A DNA stretch of 64,000 nt from Halomonas sp. GT (GCF_002082565.1 NZ_CP020562.1:1302001-1366000); one strand, 5' to 3'. Shown: positions 20,472 through 30,617, counted from the stretch's first letter. Numbers and translations are program-made. The notes: generated from the sequence alone by a model not told the origin.

Positions 20472-21410
20472 TTAGCTGCTGCGAAGCTTACTAAGCAGTT
20501 CTTCGAGCTTGCGCTGGTCAGCCATAAACTTGCGGATACCTTCTGCCAGTTTGTCCGTCGCCATCTCATCTTCGTTCATTGCCCAGCGGAAATCCGCCTG
20601 GGCTAACGCTTCACTCGGTGCGCTGCTAGCGGTTTTGGGAATAAGTTGTTGCGGCAACTCTCCTTGAAGTTCGTCTAGCTCGTTAAGTAGTGCAGGGGAA
20701 ATCGTCAAACGATCACAGCCAGCTAGCGCCTGAATTTCACCCACGTTTCTGAAGCTTGCGCCCATGACGATGGTGGGGTAGCCATGGTCTTTGTAGTAGT
20801 CGTAAATGCGCTTAACAGACTGCACGCCTGGGTCGTTGGTACCGCTAAAATCTGTGTCAGGGGATTTGGCTTTATGCCAATCGAGAATACGGCCAACAAA
20901 TGGTGAAATAAGCGTTGCGCCAGCATCCGCACATGCCTGTGCCTGGGCAAAGCCAAATAGCAGGGTTAAGTTAGTGCGAATGCCATCGCGTTCAAGCTGG
21001 CGAGCGGCTTGGATGCCTTCCCAAGTCGACGCCATTTTGATCAAAATACGCTCCGGGCCCACTCCATGCTGTGCATATCGCTCAATCAGCGAGTGCGCCT
21101 TGGCAATAGTGGCATCACAATCAAACGATAGTCGAGCACTGACTTCAGTTGATACGTAGCCGGGGACCAGCTTGCTGATTTCGCTGCCGATATCAACTGC
21201 CACGCGATCTACTGCATCTTCCAGGTCAGTGCTTTCTTTAGCAATGCTGGCGAGCCGTGTTCGCCGATCTTCCTGCTGTGCAGCTTGCAAAATGAGCGAG
21301 GGGTTGGTCGTGGCATCTTGTGGCTGAAAACGGCGGATCGCGTCAAGGTCGCCGGTGTCAGCGACAACGGTGGTCATCTCTTTTAATTGAGTTAATAGGC
21401 TAGCTGCCAT
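20472..21410 (-). CDS. tal: Transaldolase
   Basis: This 312-residue enzyme matches the TalA/TalB length. It moves a dihydroxyacetone unit between sugar phosphates in the non-oxidative pentose phosphate pathway. Motifs are [10 protein letters not shown] near the N-terminus, the strand with the Schiff-base lysine in [11 protein letters not shown], and the [18 protein letters not shown] block. ATG 21410 follows AAGGAGCG. The gene converges on the STAS gene and is divergent from the exporter gene. Short tandem arrays flank it on both sides, the upstream one lying directly before its ribosome-binding site. Confidence 0.97.
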   Translation of the reverse strand: MAASLLTQLKEMTTVVADTGDLDAIRRFQPQDATTNPSLILQAAQQEDRRTRLASIAKESTDLEDAVDRVAVDIGSEISKLVPGYVSTEVSARLSFDCDATIAKAHSLIERYAQHGVGPERILIKMASTWEGIQAARQLERDGIRTNLTLLFGFAQAQACADAGATLISPFVGRILDWHKAKSPDTDFSGTNDPGVQSVKRIYDYYKDHGYPTIVMGASFRNVGEIQALAGCDRLTISPALLNELDELQGELPQQLIPKTASSAPSEALAQADFRWAMNEDEMATDKLAEGIRKFMADQRKLEELLSKLRSS

Positions 21411-21422
21411 GCATCGCTCCTT

Positions 21423-21497
21423 AGTTGTCTTTGAGATAGTTGTCTTTGAGATAGTTGTCTTTGAGATAGCTGTCGTTTAGATAGTTGCCGTTGGGAT
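21423..21497 (-). repeat. Tandem repeat, 15-bp unit x5, in the tal leader
   Basis: Three exact copies of AGTTGTCTTTGAGAT (plus-strand reading) are followed by AGCTGTCGTTTAGAT and AGTTGCCGTTGGGAT. The array sits immediately upstream of the tal Shine-Dalgarno, so it is probably transcribed as 5' leader. Confidence 0.95.
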
Positions 21498-21618
21498 ACT
21501 TTAGCAAGGGCATTGCGTGGCGAACAGAGACCGACAAATGTAATGGAATCGATTATGATTAGCGGCCTATCTATTCAGCGGCATTCTCCGCTGATTAATG
21601 CCAACTTCAAGGATGTTT

Positions 21619-22812
21619 ATGGAACTTAATCCTCGTCGGGTGGCGCTGTTGGTGGCGGCCAACACAGCGCTTGCGCCGTTTGCGATTGATGCTTACTTAC
21701 CAGCCATGGGGATTCTGGCAGAAAACATTAATGCGAGCATTCACCATACTGAACTCTCTATCAGTATGTTTTTATTTGGTTTCGCAATCGGTCAGCTGTG
21801 CTTTGGGCCGCTGTCGGACAGAGTGGGGCGTAAGCCTGTTTTGCTCAGTGGCTTAGTGGTGTTTATGCTCGCAAGCCTAATGATCACTACCGTTGATAGT
21901 TTGTCCTCATTGCTGGTATGGCGATTTATTCAAGCACTGGGTGGCGGCGCTTGTGTGGTGAACTCAGCGGCGATTGTGCGCGACTGTTTTAGCGGACGTG
22001 AAGCCGCCAAAGTCATGTCGACGATGGCCATGATCATGATGCTTGCGCCGTTGGTGGCACCTGCCGTGGGTAGTATCTTGCTGCACATTGCAGGATGGTG
22101 GCTGATATTTGTGTTTTTAGCTGCTTACGCAGGGTTTCTGCTTTGGCTACTAGGTACTCGCTTACCTGAAACACGAGATACTAACTTGCCCGCGGCTTCG
22201 CCACGCCAAGTCATACGCAACTATGCCAGCGTGCTGCGTCATAAAGAGGGGATGGGCTATATTTGCGCTGTCGCAGCTTCATTCGCAGGGCTGTTTGCTT
22301 TTGTAACCGCTTCTCCATTTTTATATCTGGATTACTTCTCGCTATCACCTAGCGTTTACCCAATGGTATTTGGCGTCAATGTGTTGGTGATTGCGCTGTC
22401 TAATCGCGTCAATATTCATTTGCTGCGTAAGCGCTCACCACAACAGAATTTACGATTGGGGTTGATGATTCAGTTAATTGCAGCGCTGGGGCTTGTTATC
22501 GCGACAGCGCTTAATCTGGCGTCGCTGTATGTTGTGGTTCCCCTGATCATGCTGTTTACCGGCATGATTGGTTTGATCACGCCTAATGCCATCTCTGCGT
22601 TATTGGATCATTTTGGACATATCAGTGCTACGGCAACTGCATTGCTGGGCGGCATCCAGTTTAGCTGCGGGGCAATTGCGGGCGTGCTGGTGGGCTTGTT
22701 CCAGGTAGAGCACCTGTGGCCAATGGTGCTTACAATGCTGGGGGCTGCGCTGTTGGGTAATATCGGTGTCCGGAAGCTGACAAAAAAGCCCGCGTATGAT
22801 GATTCATACTGA
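21619..22812 (+). CDS. Bcr/CflA family drug-efflux MFS transporter
   Basis: A 397-residue, 12-segment MFS protein of the DHA1 group. It has FAIDAYLPAMGIL in helix 1, then the motif-A loop GPLSDRVGRKPV, and VNSAAIVRDCFSGREAAKVMS, typical of Bcr/CflA proteins. These are proton-driven exporters of small drugs and metabolites. ATG 21619 follows AAGGATG; the longer frame from 21598 is less likely. The TauE/SafE gene starts 50 bp after the stop and may be co-transcribed. The substrate cannot be told from sequence. Confidence 0.9.
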   Translation: MELNPRRVALLVAANTALAPFAIDAYLPAMGILAENINASIHHTELSISMFLFGFAIGQLCFGPLSDRVGRKPVLLSGLVVFMLASLMITTVDSLSSLLVWRFIQALGGGACVVNSAAIVRDCFSGREAAKVMSTMAMIMMLAPLVAPAVGSILLHIAGWWLIFVFLAAYAGFLLWLLGTRLPETRDTNLPAASPRQVIRNYASVLRHKEGMGYICAVAASFAGLFAFVTASPFLYLDYFSLSPSVYPMVFGVNVLVIALSNRVNIHLLRKRSPQQNLRLGLMIQLIAALGLVIATALNLASLYVVVPLIMLFTGMIGLITPNAISALLDHFGHISATATALLGGIQFSCGAIAGVLVGLFQVEHLWPMVLTMLGAALLGNIGVRKLTKKPAYDDSY

Positions 22813-22862
22813 TGCTGTGTCTGCAGAATGGTGCTAGCAAAAAAGCATGATGACCGATTTAG

Positions 22863-23594
22863 ATGAATAACTTGTTGCCATGGATAGACATGCCACTTGG
22901 CATGTGGCTGGCCTGTTCAGCCGTATTAATGCTGGGTGCTTTTGTACAGCGTGCGACAGGCTTTGGTTTGGCGGTGGTAGGGGCGCCACTACTTTTGATG
23001 CTAGAGCCACGTTTGGTGCCGGTGGTTCTGGTGTTGTTTGGGTTCACGGTTTCATTGCTGATGGTGCGCCACTACTGGCAAGAAATACGCCTGGATGCGA
23101 TAGGTATTGCATTAATTGGCCGCTTGCCAGGGAATGCGTTGGGCATTTGGTTATTATTAGCTGCCCCGATGGTAATACTTGAAAAACTAATCGCTGCTAT
23201 CGTGCTGTTTGCTGTGGTTGTAACGCTGTTTCGTTTCAAGCCCCCTGTAAACCGTGTGACGCTGCTCTTGGCAGGTGTGCTGTCAGGTATTTTTGGCACG
23301 GTGGCCGCCATCGGTGGTCCTCCAATCGTTCTGCTAATGCATGGCTTTCCGCCGGATCGCTTGCGCGGCAATTTAGCCGCTTTCTTTATTCTGACATCTC
23401 TCCTTACGCTCACGACATTAGCGCTCGCAGGCCAAGTATCTGCTTGGCATTTCAAATTGGCGTTGACGTTTCTACCTGCAGTACTGATAGGTAATGCGTT
23501 GGCAGATACGATTGCCCATCGATTGGATAGACGATTACTGCAAGGTGTCTCGCTTGGGCTATGTACGTTGGCTGCGTTGGGGCTGTTAATTTAG
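22863..23594 (+). CDS. TauE/SafE family membrane permease
   Basis: A 243-residue protein with about eight hydrophobic segments. The family duplication is visible: QRATGFGLAVVGAPLLLML in the first half and GTVAAIGGPPIVLLMHG in the second, each carrying the glycine/proline-rich loop. Members export sulfite, sulfoacetate or related organic anions. ATG 22863 has a weak ribosome-binding site (GATTTAG), suggesting coupling to the upstream exporter. No sulfur-metabolism genes lie next to it, so the substrate is open. Confidence 0.87.
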   Translation: MNNLLPWIDMPLGMWLACSAVLMLGAFVQRATGFGLAVVGAPLLLMLEPRLVPVVLVLFGFTVSLLMVRHYWQEIRLDAIGIALIGRLPGNALGIWLLLAAPMVILEKLIAAIVLFAVVVTLFRFKPPVNRVTLLLAGVLSGIFGTVAAIGGPPIVLLMHGFPPDRLRGNLAAFFILTSLLTLTTLALAGQVSAWHFKLALTFLPAVLIGNALADTIAHRLDRRLLQGVSLGLCTLAALGLLI

Positions 23595-23644
23595 TACCAG
23601 TAGTATGCGGTATTTCGGACTAAAAATTTTTATGATGTCACGTC

Positions 23645-23662
23645 GTGTCACAAAGTTGTCAT
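23645..23662 (+). promoter_or_regulatory. PHO box upstream of pstS
   Basis: GTGTCACAAAGTTGTCAT holds two 7-bp direct repeats 11 bp apart, matching the PhoB consensus CTGTCATAAAACTGTCAT. A further half-site TGTCAC lies at 23636-23641. Confidence 0.85.
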
Positions 23663-23723
23663 TGAAGCGGTGCAAAGTACGTCTTGCGAAGGCCAAAACC
23701 TTACATCGACAGGAGTATTTCGC

Positions 23724-24737
23724 ATGAACCGTATTCTAAAAACTACCGTGATAGCGGCTGCCGTAATGAGCGTTGCCGGTGTTGCCCAGGCACGTGACCA
23801 GATCCGCATCGTAGGTTCCAGTACCGTTTATCCATTTGCCAGCTACGTTACTGAAGAGTTCGGTGCCACTACCGGTATCCCTACCCCTGTTATTGAATCA
23901 ACCGGTTCAGGTGGTGGTTTGCGCCTGTTCTGTAATGGTGTTGGCGAAGGCACACCCGATATCACCAACGCTTCTCGTCGTATGAAACCCTCTGAATTCG
24001 AGCGTTGTGAAGAGAACGGTGTTACCGATATTACCGAGGCTAAAATCGGTTCTGACGGTATCGTTCTTGGACAATCAGTTGATAACGACGCAGCAGACTT
24101 TACCCTAGAACATATTTTCCTAGCAGTTGCCGCTCAGGTTCCCGTTGATGGTGAGCTGGTTGATAACCCTTACACCAACTGGAGCGAAATCGACGATTCT
24201 TTACCGGATCGTGAGATCTCTATCTATGGACCGCCCACGACTTCTGGTACCCGAGATGCTTTTGAAGAGCTGGTGATGGAAGTAGCTTCAGAAGAGTTGG
24301 GTGCTTACGGTGACGAAGGTTACACCGACATTCGCTCAGACGGCGTTTATATTGATGCAGGTGAAAACGATAACTTGATCGTTCAGCGTTTGTCTGAAGA
24401 CACTAAAGCGTTCGGTATCTTTGGATACTCTTTCTTGACTGAAAACCCGGATACTATCCAGGGCGCGTCTATTAATGGTGTTGAGCCAGAAGTAGAAGCA
24501 ATTAGTTCTGGTGAATATCCAGTTGCTCGCTCGCTGTGGTTCTACCTCAAGAACCAGCACGCTGATGAAGTACCGCCAATGTATGACTATGCCAACATGT
24601 TTATGGAAGAGCTAATGATTGGCAGTGATGGCTATCTGGTTGATATTGGCCTGATTCCGTTGCCCGAAGCTGAGCGTGAGCAAGCTCGTCAGCGCGTTGC
24701 TGACCGTGCTCAGTTAACTGTTGAAGACCTGAAGTAA
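23724..24737 (+). CDS. pstS: Phosphate ABC transporter, periplasmic binding protein
   Basis: Periplasmic phosphate receptor of the high-affinity Pst system. ATG 23724 follows GACAGGAG; the longer frame from 23670 starts within the promoter region. A signal peptide (KTTVIAAAVMSVAGVAQA) ends near residue 24, and RIVGSSTVYPF begins the mature domain. Phosphate-binding elements include STGSGGG and SRRMKPSE, and GPPTTSGTRDAF holds the second binding loop. Length is 337 residues, of the PstS type common in marine gammaproteobacteria. It has its own terminator and its own PHO box. Confidence 0.95.
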   Translation: MNRILKTTVIAAAVMSVAGVAQARDQIRIVGSSTVYPFASYVTEEFGATTGIPTPVIESTGSGGGLRLFCNGVGEGTPDITNASRRMKPSEFERCEENGVTDITEAKIGSDGIVLGQSVDNDAADFTLEHIFLAVAAQVPVDGELVDNPYTNWSEIDDSLPDREISIYGPPTTSGTRDAFEELVMEVASEELGAYGDEGYTDIRSDGVYIDAGENDNLIVQRLSEDTKAFGIFGYSFLTENPDTIQGASINGVEPEVEAISSGEYPVARSLWFYLKNQHADEVPPMYDYANMFMEELMIGSDGYLVDIGLIPLPEAEREQARQRVADRAQLTVEDLK

Positions 24738-24754
24738 GTTAGAACGCTAGATAC

Positions 24755-24786
24755 AAAAGGCCGGTAGCATAAGCTACCGGCCTTTT
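24755..24786. terminator. Bidirectional hairpin terminator after pstS
   Basis: A perfect 14-bp stem with AAAAGGCCGGTAGC as 5' arm, 4-nt loop ATAA, and TTTT at the 3' end. It separates pstS from pstCAB and can act as an attenuator. Confidence 0.9.
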
Positions 24787-24812
24787 AGTTTGAGTTGGCT
24801 ATATCTTGGTGT

Positions 24813-24830
24813 TTGTCACATTGCTGTCAT
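24813..24830 (+). promoter_or_regulatory. Second PHO box, upstream of pstC
   Basis: TTGTCACATTGCTGTCAT has two 7-bp repeats with a 4-bp spacer, an excellent PhoB site. Thus pstCAB appears to have a PhoB-dependent promoter separate from that of pstS. Confidence 0.87.
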
Positions 24831-24888
24831 GTTTTTACTCCAAAGTGGTCGCCAACACGATTTCATTAGGTGATGCGAGAGAAATTCG

Positions 24889-26139
24889 ATGCAAACTAAC
24901 CAGCTACTTTTACTCTTTTGCACTGTGCTCTTGCTGCTTGGGCTAGCGGCCTACTTTATTGGCCGCGCAAAGGCTTCCCGTGTACGCGCGTCAGGAGCTG
25001 CGATGTATGCGCAGCCAGATCAGTATGCATGGTTTGCTGTTCTCTCAACCGCAGGGCCAGCAGTGCTAGTGGGTGCAGTCGGCTCTTTGCTTTTATTGCT
25101 ACTAGGCGCTGAGATACCCCCGCTTTATTTGTTTGCCGCTAGTCTTGTGGTGGCCGCCGCTGGTCTCGCCGTAGGTGTTGCTCAGGTAAAACCTCAGTTC
25201 CACGCGCGCCAAGCCATTGAACGCGTTATTCGGTGGATTTTAGCGGGCGCGGCTTTGATCTCGATTTTCACAACCTTCGGAATACTATTCTCAATTATTT
25301 CAGAAGCTTTACGCTTTTTTCAGATGCACAGCTTCTGGGAGTTCATTACCGGCACCACATGGAATCCAGGTGCGAGCTTTTTAGCATCGGCAGGGCGTGG
25401 TGACGGCAGCGGAGCAGAATTTGGTTCAGTGCCGCTATTTGCGGGCACCTTTATGATCACCGCTATTGCGATGTTGGTGGCAGTGCCGGTAGGGCTGCTC
25501 TCTGCTATTTATATGTCGGAATATGCGCCTACTAGGGTTCGCACTGTTGCTAAGCCTGTACTTGAAGTATTGGCGGGCATTCCAACCGTGGTGTATGGCT
25601 TCTTTGCTGCCATTACCGTTGCCCCAATTATTGTAAACATTGCGGGGTTCTTTGGTTTAGATGCCTCTTATAACAATGCCGTCGCACCCGGTGTAGTGAT
25701 GGGGATTATGATCATCCCATTTATTTCATCACTTTCTGACGACGTCATTAATTCTGTACCAGACAGTATGCGACAAGGTTCGCTCGCATTGGGGATGACC
25801 AAAGGTGAAACCATCCGTGATGTTGTGATACCTGCTGCCTTACCAGGGATTATCTCTGCGTCATTGCTTGGTATGTCACGAGCGCTGGGCGAAACGATGA
25901 TTGTGGTGATGGCCGCGGGTATGCGACCGAATCTGACAGCTAATCCATTAGAGGACATGACGACGGTGACTGTTCGCATTGTAGCGGCGCTCACTGGCGA
26001 TCAGGAATTTGAAAGTGCCGAAACTCTCTCGGCGTTTGCCCTGGGCTTGGTGCTGTTCGCGGTGACACTGACGCTCAACCTAGTGTCTGTCTTAATGATT
26101 CGCCGCTTCCGTGAAAAATACCGCGTAAATAACCTGTAA
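24889..26139 (+). CDS. pstC: Phosphate ABC transporter permease PstC
   Basis: Inner-membrane permease of the Pst system, 416 residues. The N-terminal 100 residues hold extra hydrophobic segments beyond the usual core, so it is longer than E. coli PstC (319). The core has the binding-protein-dependent permease loop ALGMTKGETIRDVVIPAALPGI, followed by GMSRALGETMIVVMAAG. It pairs with pstA, which begins 18 bp downstream. The preceding PHO box indicates induction under phosphate limitation. Confidence 0.94.
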   Translation: MQTNQLLLLFCTVLLLLGLAAYFIGRAKASRVRASGAAMYAQPDQYAWFAVLSTAGPAVLVGAVGSLLLLLLGAEIPPLYLFAASLVVAAAGLAVGVAQVKPQFHARQAIERVIRWILAGAALISIFTTFGILFSIISEALRFFQMHSFWEFITGTTWNPGASFLASAGRGDGSGAEFGSVPLFAGTFMITAIAMLVAVPVGLLSAIYMSEYAPTRVRTVAKPVLEVLAGIPTVVYGFFAAITVAPIIVNIAGFFGLDASYNNAVAPGVVMGIMIIPFISSLSDDVINSVPDSMRQGSLALGMTKGETIRDVVIPAALPGIISASLLGMSRALGETMIVVMAAGMRPNLTANPLEDMTTVTVRIVAALTGDQEFESAETLSAFALGLVLFAVTLTLNLVSVLMIRRFREKYRVNNL

Positions 26140-26157
26140 CGCCGAGGAACTGATTCG

Positions 26158-27324
26158 ATGAGCCATACTTTTGACGAGATCAGCCAGCAGCTTAAGCGGC
26201 GTCACCGTAAGTCGGCACGCCTGAAGTGGGTATCCATGGGGGCGCTGGGGTTAGCGGGGCTGTTTTTGGTGCTGTTCTTTGCAGATATGTTGAGCAAAGG
26301 GTTGCCCGCTTTTCAGCAGGCGTACATCAATGCAGAAATACGTTATTCAGAAGAAGCTAGCCGCGATGGCCGTCAAGCATTTGATGATGATTTGATACCG
26401 CTGATTAGCCGCACTGTGGTGAGGGTAATTCCGCTTCAACTGCGTAACAACCCTGAGCTAATCGGAACATCAGAACAGCAGTGGATGTTGGCAAACAGTG
26501 AAGTAGATCAATATCTAAAGGGGCACCGCAATCGCCTCAGTGATCAAGAAAAGGCAGAAATTGACGAGCGTGTAGCAGCAGGCCAGGTGGATCTACGCTT
26601 CAATAAAACCTTCTTCGGTTCTGGTGATTCAAAAATTGCCGAGAATGCAGGTATTTTGTCAGCGGTTGTCGGGACGGTGATGACGATGATCGTCACCCTG
26701 TTGATTGCGTTTCCCATCGGTGTAATGACAGCGATTTATTTAGAAGAATTTGCACCAGATAACCGATTTACCCAAGCAATTGAAATTAATATCAACAATT
26801 TAGCCGCCATACCTTCGATTCTATTCGGTTTGTTGGGCTTAGCAATTTTTATCAATTTTTTTGGGGTGCCACGTTCTTCGCCACTGGCAGGTGGTATGAC
26901 TCTAGCGCTGATGACACTTCCGGTGATTATTATTTCTACGCGGACGGCGCTGCGCAGCGTGCCGGATTCCATTCGTCATGCGGCGTTTGGAGTAGGGTGC
27001 TCACGCTGGCAGGTAGTGCGTGATCATGTTCTTCCCTTGGCAATGCCTGGCATCATGACGGGTTCTATCATCGGTTTGGCGCAGGCAATGGGTGAAACAG
27101 CGCCGCTGATTATTGTTGGTATGGTGGCATTTATCCCTGATGTAGGGGCTTCCTTTACTAATGCCGCAACGGTAATGCCCGCTCAAATATTTACCTGGTC
27201 AGGTGAGCCAGAGCAGGCGTTTGTAGAAAAAACCGCCGGCGGTATTTTAGTGCTGCTCACCATACTCATCTCACTCAACGCCTTTGCCGTTGTACTACGT
27301 AAGAAATTCGAGCGTCGCTGGTAG
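26158..27324 (+). CDS. pstA: Phosphate ABC transporter permease PstA
   Basis: The second Pst permease, 388 residues, longer than E. coli PstA (296) because of a soluble insertion of about 120 residues after the first membrane helix (roughly 50-165). The core carries the EAA-type loop [22 protein letters not shown] and the following [15 protein letters not shown]. The start follows GAGGAACTGATTCG. It is in one transcript with pstC and pstB. Both long permeases occur together in halophilic and marine proteobacteria; the role of the insertion is unknown. Confidence 0.94.
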   Translation: MSHTFDEISQQLKRRHRKSARLKWVSMGALGLAGLFLVLFFADMLSKGLPAFQQAYINAEIRYSEEASRDGRQAFDDDLIPLISRTVVRVIPLQLRNNPELIGTSEQQWMLANSEVDQYLKGHRNRLSDQEKAEIDERVAAGQVDLRFNKTFFGSGDSKIAENAGILSAVVGTVMTMIVTLLIAFPIGVMTAIYLEEFAPDNRFTQAIEININNLAAIPSILFGLLGLAIFINFFGVPRSSPLAGGMTLALMTLPVIIISTRTALRSVPDSIRHAAFGVGCSRWQVVRDHVLPLAMPGIMTGSIIGLAQAMGETAPLIIVGMVAFIPDVGASFTNAATVMPAQIFTWSGEPEQAFVEKTAGGILVLLTILISLNAFAVVLRKKFERRW

Positions 27325-27350
27325 GCCAGCACGTCATAGAGGACATTACT

Positions 27351-28190
27351 ATGAACAGCCATGCACCTGTCATGAACCAGCAGAATCTGCCCGACGTGGG
27401 GCAGCCTTATACGCGTAATGAAAAGGCTTGCCATGATTTAAGTATCCGCGTTCGTGATTTGAACCTCTGGTACGGTAAAACCCAAGCGTTAAAAGGGTTA
27501 AATATTGATCTCTTTCAGAAGAATGTGACCGCGCTGATTGGCCCTTCGGGGTGCGGTAAATCGACCTTTTTGCGCTGCCTTAACCGCATGAATGACCTGA
27601 TTCCTAGTGTGCACACTGAGGGGCTGGTCGAAATGGATGGGCATGACGTCAACGCTTCTAAGATGGATGAAGTGGCGTTGCGCCGTCGTGTCGGCATGGT
27701 CTTTCAGAAGCCAAATCCTTTTCCTAAGTCTATCTACGAAAATATTGCCTACGCCCCGCGTATGCATGACATGGTTAGTCGTAAGGCAGATCAGGATGAG
27801 CTTGTTGAAAAAGCCTTGCGTGATGCAGGCTTGTGGAATGAAGTGAAAGATAAACTGCAGGAGCCAGGCACCTCATTATCCGGCGGCCAGCAGCAGCGTT
27901 TGTGTATTGCCCGAGCGATTGCAGTGCAGCCAGATGTGATTTTAATGGATGAACCTACCTCTGCGTTGGACCCGATCTCTACAGCAACGATCGAAGATCT
28001 AATGGATAAGCTGAAAGAGCAGTTCACCATTGTTACCGTGACGCATAATATGCAGCAGGCCGCACGGGTAGCCGACTACACGGCATTTTTCCACCTGGGA
28101 GAAATCATCGAGTACAACGATACCAAAGTGATGTTCTCAACTCCTGCAAAGAAAAAAACCGAAGACTATATCTCCGGTCGTTACGGTTAA
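27351..28190 (+). CDS. pstB: Phosphate ABC transporter ATP-binding protein PstB
   Basis: The ATPase of the Pst importer, 279 residues. Walker A is GPSGCGKST, the Q-loop [22 protein letters not shown] is typical of PstB, the ABC signature is [14 protein letters not shown], and Walker B is [12 protein letters not shown], with the switch His in VTHNMQQA. About 25 extra N-terminal residues precede the core. The start follows AGAGGAC. A terminator closes the operon directly after it. No phoU follows, unlike in E. coli. Confidence 0.96.
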   Translation: MNSHAPVMNQQNLPDVGQPYTRNEKACHDLSIRVRDLNLWYGKTQALKGLNIDLFQKNVTALIGPSGCGKSTFLRCLNRMNDLIPSVHTEGLVEMDGHDVNASKMDEVALRRRVGMVFQKPNPFPKSIYENIAYAPRMHDMVSRKADQDELVEKALRDAGLWNEVKDKLQEPGTSLSGGQQQRLCIARAIAVQPDVILMDEPTSALDPISTATIEDLMDKLKEQFTIVTVTHNMQQAARVADYTAFFHLGEIIEYNDTKVMFSTPAKKKTEDYISGRYG

Positions 28191-28197
28191 CTAAAAC

Positions 28198-28239
28198 TGC
28201 CTGTAGGCTAGCGCCAAGCTAACCTGCAGGCATTTTTTT
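28198..28239 (+). terminator. Intrinsic terminator after pstB
   Basis: TGCCTGTAGG pairs with CCTGCAGGCA (one G-U) around an inner CTAGC/GCTA stem, then TTTTTTT. Confidence 0.9.
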
Positions 28240-28247
28240 AGTTTTTC

Positions 28248-28269
28248 ATATATGATTTTTCGCATATTT
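28248..28269. promoter_or_regulatory. Candidate ArsR-type operator before the GAPDH-arsJ pair
   Basis: The site reads ATATATG, ATTTTT, CG, CATATTT, an imperfect ATATG/CATAT dyad. A near-identical 22-bp site occurs at 33484-33505 in the arsH/arsC divergent promoter, differing at only two positions. Confidence 0.6.
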
Positions 28270-28338
28270 AAATTACGGTTTTTGCACTGTTCATTTATTT
28301 AGACGTTCATCCATACGTTTATCTAAATAGGAGGCCTT

Positions 28339-29385
28339 ATGGGATTACGTATCGGTATTAACGGATTGGGTCGTATTGGTCGGCTGGCATTACGCAGCCT
28401 ATGGGCTGACGTTGAAGCTGGGAGAGTAGAGCTTGTGCGTATTAACGACCCTGGCGGTGATTCAGCAACGTTTGCCCACCTGCTCGAGTTTGATTCGGTG
28501 CACGGCCACTGGTCTCCTGGTATAGGGATTACCGCTTCCGACGATGCGATTGTTTTAGATGGTAAAACTGTTGCATTTAGCGCTAATACAGCGATTGCTG
28601 ACAGTGACTGGTCAGCGTGTGACGTGGTCATCGAGTGCTCTGGCAAAATGAAAGAAACCACCAAACTCCAGACGTACCTTGATCAAGGCGTTGCGCGGGT
28701 GGTGGTCAGTGCGCCGATAAAAGAAGCCAGCGTGCTGAACGTAGTGGTAGGTGTCAATGATCACCTTTATGATCCCGCTCAGCATCGTATCGTGACTGCC
28801 GCTAGCTGTACCACTAACTGTTTGGCACCGGTCGTTAAAGTGATTCAGGAAACCTTTGGTATTCGCCATGGTTCGATGACGACGATACACGATATTACCA
28901 ACACTCAAACCATTCTGGATGCGCCGCATAAAGACCTGCGTCGTGCCCGTGCCTGCGGTATGAGTTTGATTCCGACAACGACCGGCTCTGCGAAAGCGAT
29001 TACCGCAATTTTCCCCGAGCTGGAAGGCAAACTCAATGGCCATGCCATTCGCGTACCGCTGGCCAACGCATCGCTCACCGATATGGTGTTTGAGCTTGAG
29101 CGCGCGGTCACGGCGGAAGACGTTAATCTGGCGCTGAAGGCGGCCGCGGAGGGAGAGCTTGCCGGTATTTTGGGTTATGAAGAGCGCCCGCTGGTATCGA
29201 TTGATTACCGCACCGACCCGCGCAGCTCCATTATCGATGCGCTTTCTACCATGGTGGTCAACGGCACCCAGCTTAAGCTTTACGCCTGGTATGACAACGA
29301 GTGGGGCTACGCTAACCGCACGGCTGAGTTGGCTCTGATGGTAGGTGGTGAGCAGATAGCGAGTGAGCAGGTGGCTCGTGGCTGA
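28339..29385 (+). CDS. Glyceraldehyde-3-phosphate dehydrogenase of the arsenate/ArsJ pathway
   Basis: A 348-residue type I GAPDH with the Rossmann motif [13 protein letters not shown] and catalytic Cys157 in [11 protein letters not shown], followed by [11 protein letters not shown] and the C-terminal [11 protein letters not shown]. In arsenic islands this dedicated GAPDH uses arsenate instead of phosphate to form 1-arseno-3-phosphoglycerate, which ArsJ exports. That role is inferred from the overlapping arsJ gene and the candidate operator shared with arsC/arsH; the enzyme alone looks like ordinary GAPDH. The start follows AGGAGGCC. Its stop overlaps the chosen arsJ start by 8 bp. Confidence 0.9.
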   Translation: MGLRIGINGLGRIGRLALRSLWADVEAGRVELVRINDPGGDSATFAHLLEFDSVHGHWSPGIGITASDDAIVLDGKTVAFSANTAIADSDWSACDVVIECSGKMKETTKLQTYLDQGVARVVVSAPIKEASVLNVVVGVNDHLYDPAQHRIVTAASCTTNCLAPVVKVIQETFGIRHGSMTTIHDITNTQTILDAPHKDLRRARACGMSLIPTTTGSAKAITAIFPELEGKLNGHAIRVPLANASLTDMVFELERAVTAEDVNLALKAAAEGELAGILGYEERPLVSIDYRTDPRSSIIDALSTMVVNGTQLKLYAWYDNEWGYANRTAELALMVGGEQIASEQVARG

Positions 29386-30607
29386 TTTGGTGAAGATGTT
29401 CGCGCGCGTAAAGGCGCTACCTTTCGAGGTGCGTCAATACATGCTGATCACTGGCAACTACTGGGCGTTTACCATTACCGACGGCGCGCTGCGCATGCTG
29501 GTGGTGATGTATTTCCATCAGCTAGGTTACTCGCCGCTGCAAATTGCCATGCTGTTTCTGTTCTATGAAGCGTTTGGCGTAGTGACCAACTTGGTAGGTG
29601 GCTGGCTTGGTGCGCGGTTAGGCTTGAACCGCACGATGAATGTGGGGCTGGGGCTGCAAATTGTTGCGCTTGCCATGCTGATGGTGCCCGCAGGGATGCT
29701 CACGGTTGTTTGGGTGATGGCGGCGCAGGCGCTCTCTGGCATCGCCAAAGACTTAAATAAAATGAGTGCTAAAAGTGCGGTCAAAGTACTGGTGCCTAAA
29801 GACAGTGCCAACGCCAATAGCTCTCTCTACCGCTGGGTAGCGATGCTGACTGGCTCTAAAAATGCATTGAAAGGTCTAGGCTTTTTTATCGGTGGGGTGT
29901 TGCTAACGCTGATTGGTTTCCGTGGCGCGGTGATTGCTATGGCGGTGATGCTGAGCGCGGTATTACTGGTCTCTTTATGGCGCTTAAAAGCAGACTTAGG
30001 GCGCCAAAAAGTAAAGCCTAAGTTTTCGGAGATTTTCTCCAAGTCTCGTGCCATCAACGTGCTTTCAGCGGCGCGCTTTTGCCTGTTTGCTTCTAGGGAT
30101 GTCTGGTTTGTCGTGGCGTTGCCGGTGTTTTTATATGATCAGCACGGCTGGACTCATTGGACAGTGGGGGGATTACTGGCAGCATGGATTATTGGCTACG
30201 GTGGGGTACAAACCCAGGCACCTAAACTTACCCGATTGATTAAAGGGGATGCCCGCGCGCTAACCGCAGGGTGGGCAGCCGCTTTAGCGGTACTAGCGAT
30301 TTTGTTGGCGTTACTACCGCTGGCGCAGGTAGGTTGGCTGGTGGTCGGGCTTTTAGCGTTTGGTGTGCTGTTTGCGATTAATTCCAGCTGGCATAGTTAC
30401 CTGATTGTTCATTATGCCCGTGCCGATGGCGTCTCGATGGATGTTGGCTTCTACTATATGGCCAACGCCATGGGGCGTTTGGTTGGAACGCTGCTGTCAG
30501 GCTGGCTGTATATGGCTTACGGGCTGAGCGCCTGTCTATGGGTATCGGCGGCCTTAGTGGCAGCCAGTTCATTGATGGCACTGGCGTTGCCAAAGCAGGT
30601 TACCTAA
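29378..30607 (+). CDS. arsJ: Organoarsenical efflux MFS transporter ArsJ
   Basis: A 12-segment MFS protein of about 409 residues with ArsJ features: [21 protein letters not shown] near the N-terminus, [16 protein letters not shown] in the central loop and [19 protein letters not shown] near the end. ArsJ exports 1-arseno-3-phosphoglycerate made by its partner GAPDH. GTG 29378 follows AGGTGG; ATG 29396 (MFARVKALP) is the main alternative. It overlaps the GAPDH gene, which argues for coupled translation. It converges on the leftward ars operon with a 10-bp gap. Confidence 0.92.
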   Translation: MADLVKMFARVKALPFEVRQYMLITGNYWAFTITDGALRMLVVMYFHQLGYSPLQIAMLFLFYEAFGVVTNLVGGWLGARLGLNRTMNVGLGLQIVALAMLMVPAGMLTVVWVMAAQALSGIAKDLNKMSAKSAVKVLVPKDSANANSSLYRWVAMLTGSKNALKGLGFFIGGVLLTLIGFRGAVIAMAVMLSAVLLVSLWRLKADLGRQKVKPKFSEIFSKSRAINVLSAARFCLFASRDVWFVVALPVFLYDQHGWTHWTVGGLLAAWIIGYGGVQTQAPKLTRLIKGDARALTAGWAAALAVLAILLALLPLAQVGWLVVGLLAFGVLFAINSSWHSYLIVHYARADGVSMDVGFYYMANAMGRLVGTLLSGWLYMAYGLSACLWVSAALVAASSLMALALPKQVT

Positions 30608-30617
30608 AGGCCAGTTT

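Noticed and set aside
20313..21497. Repeat arrays near tal as a CRISPR
   Set aside because: The units are contiguous 14- and 15-bp tandem repeats with no spacers and no cas genes.
28191..28338. A phoU gene after pstB
   Set aside because: The gap is 148 bp with a terminator and an operator, then GAPDH; no PhoU-like coding sequence exists here.
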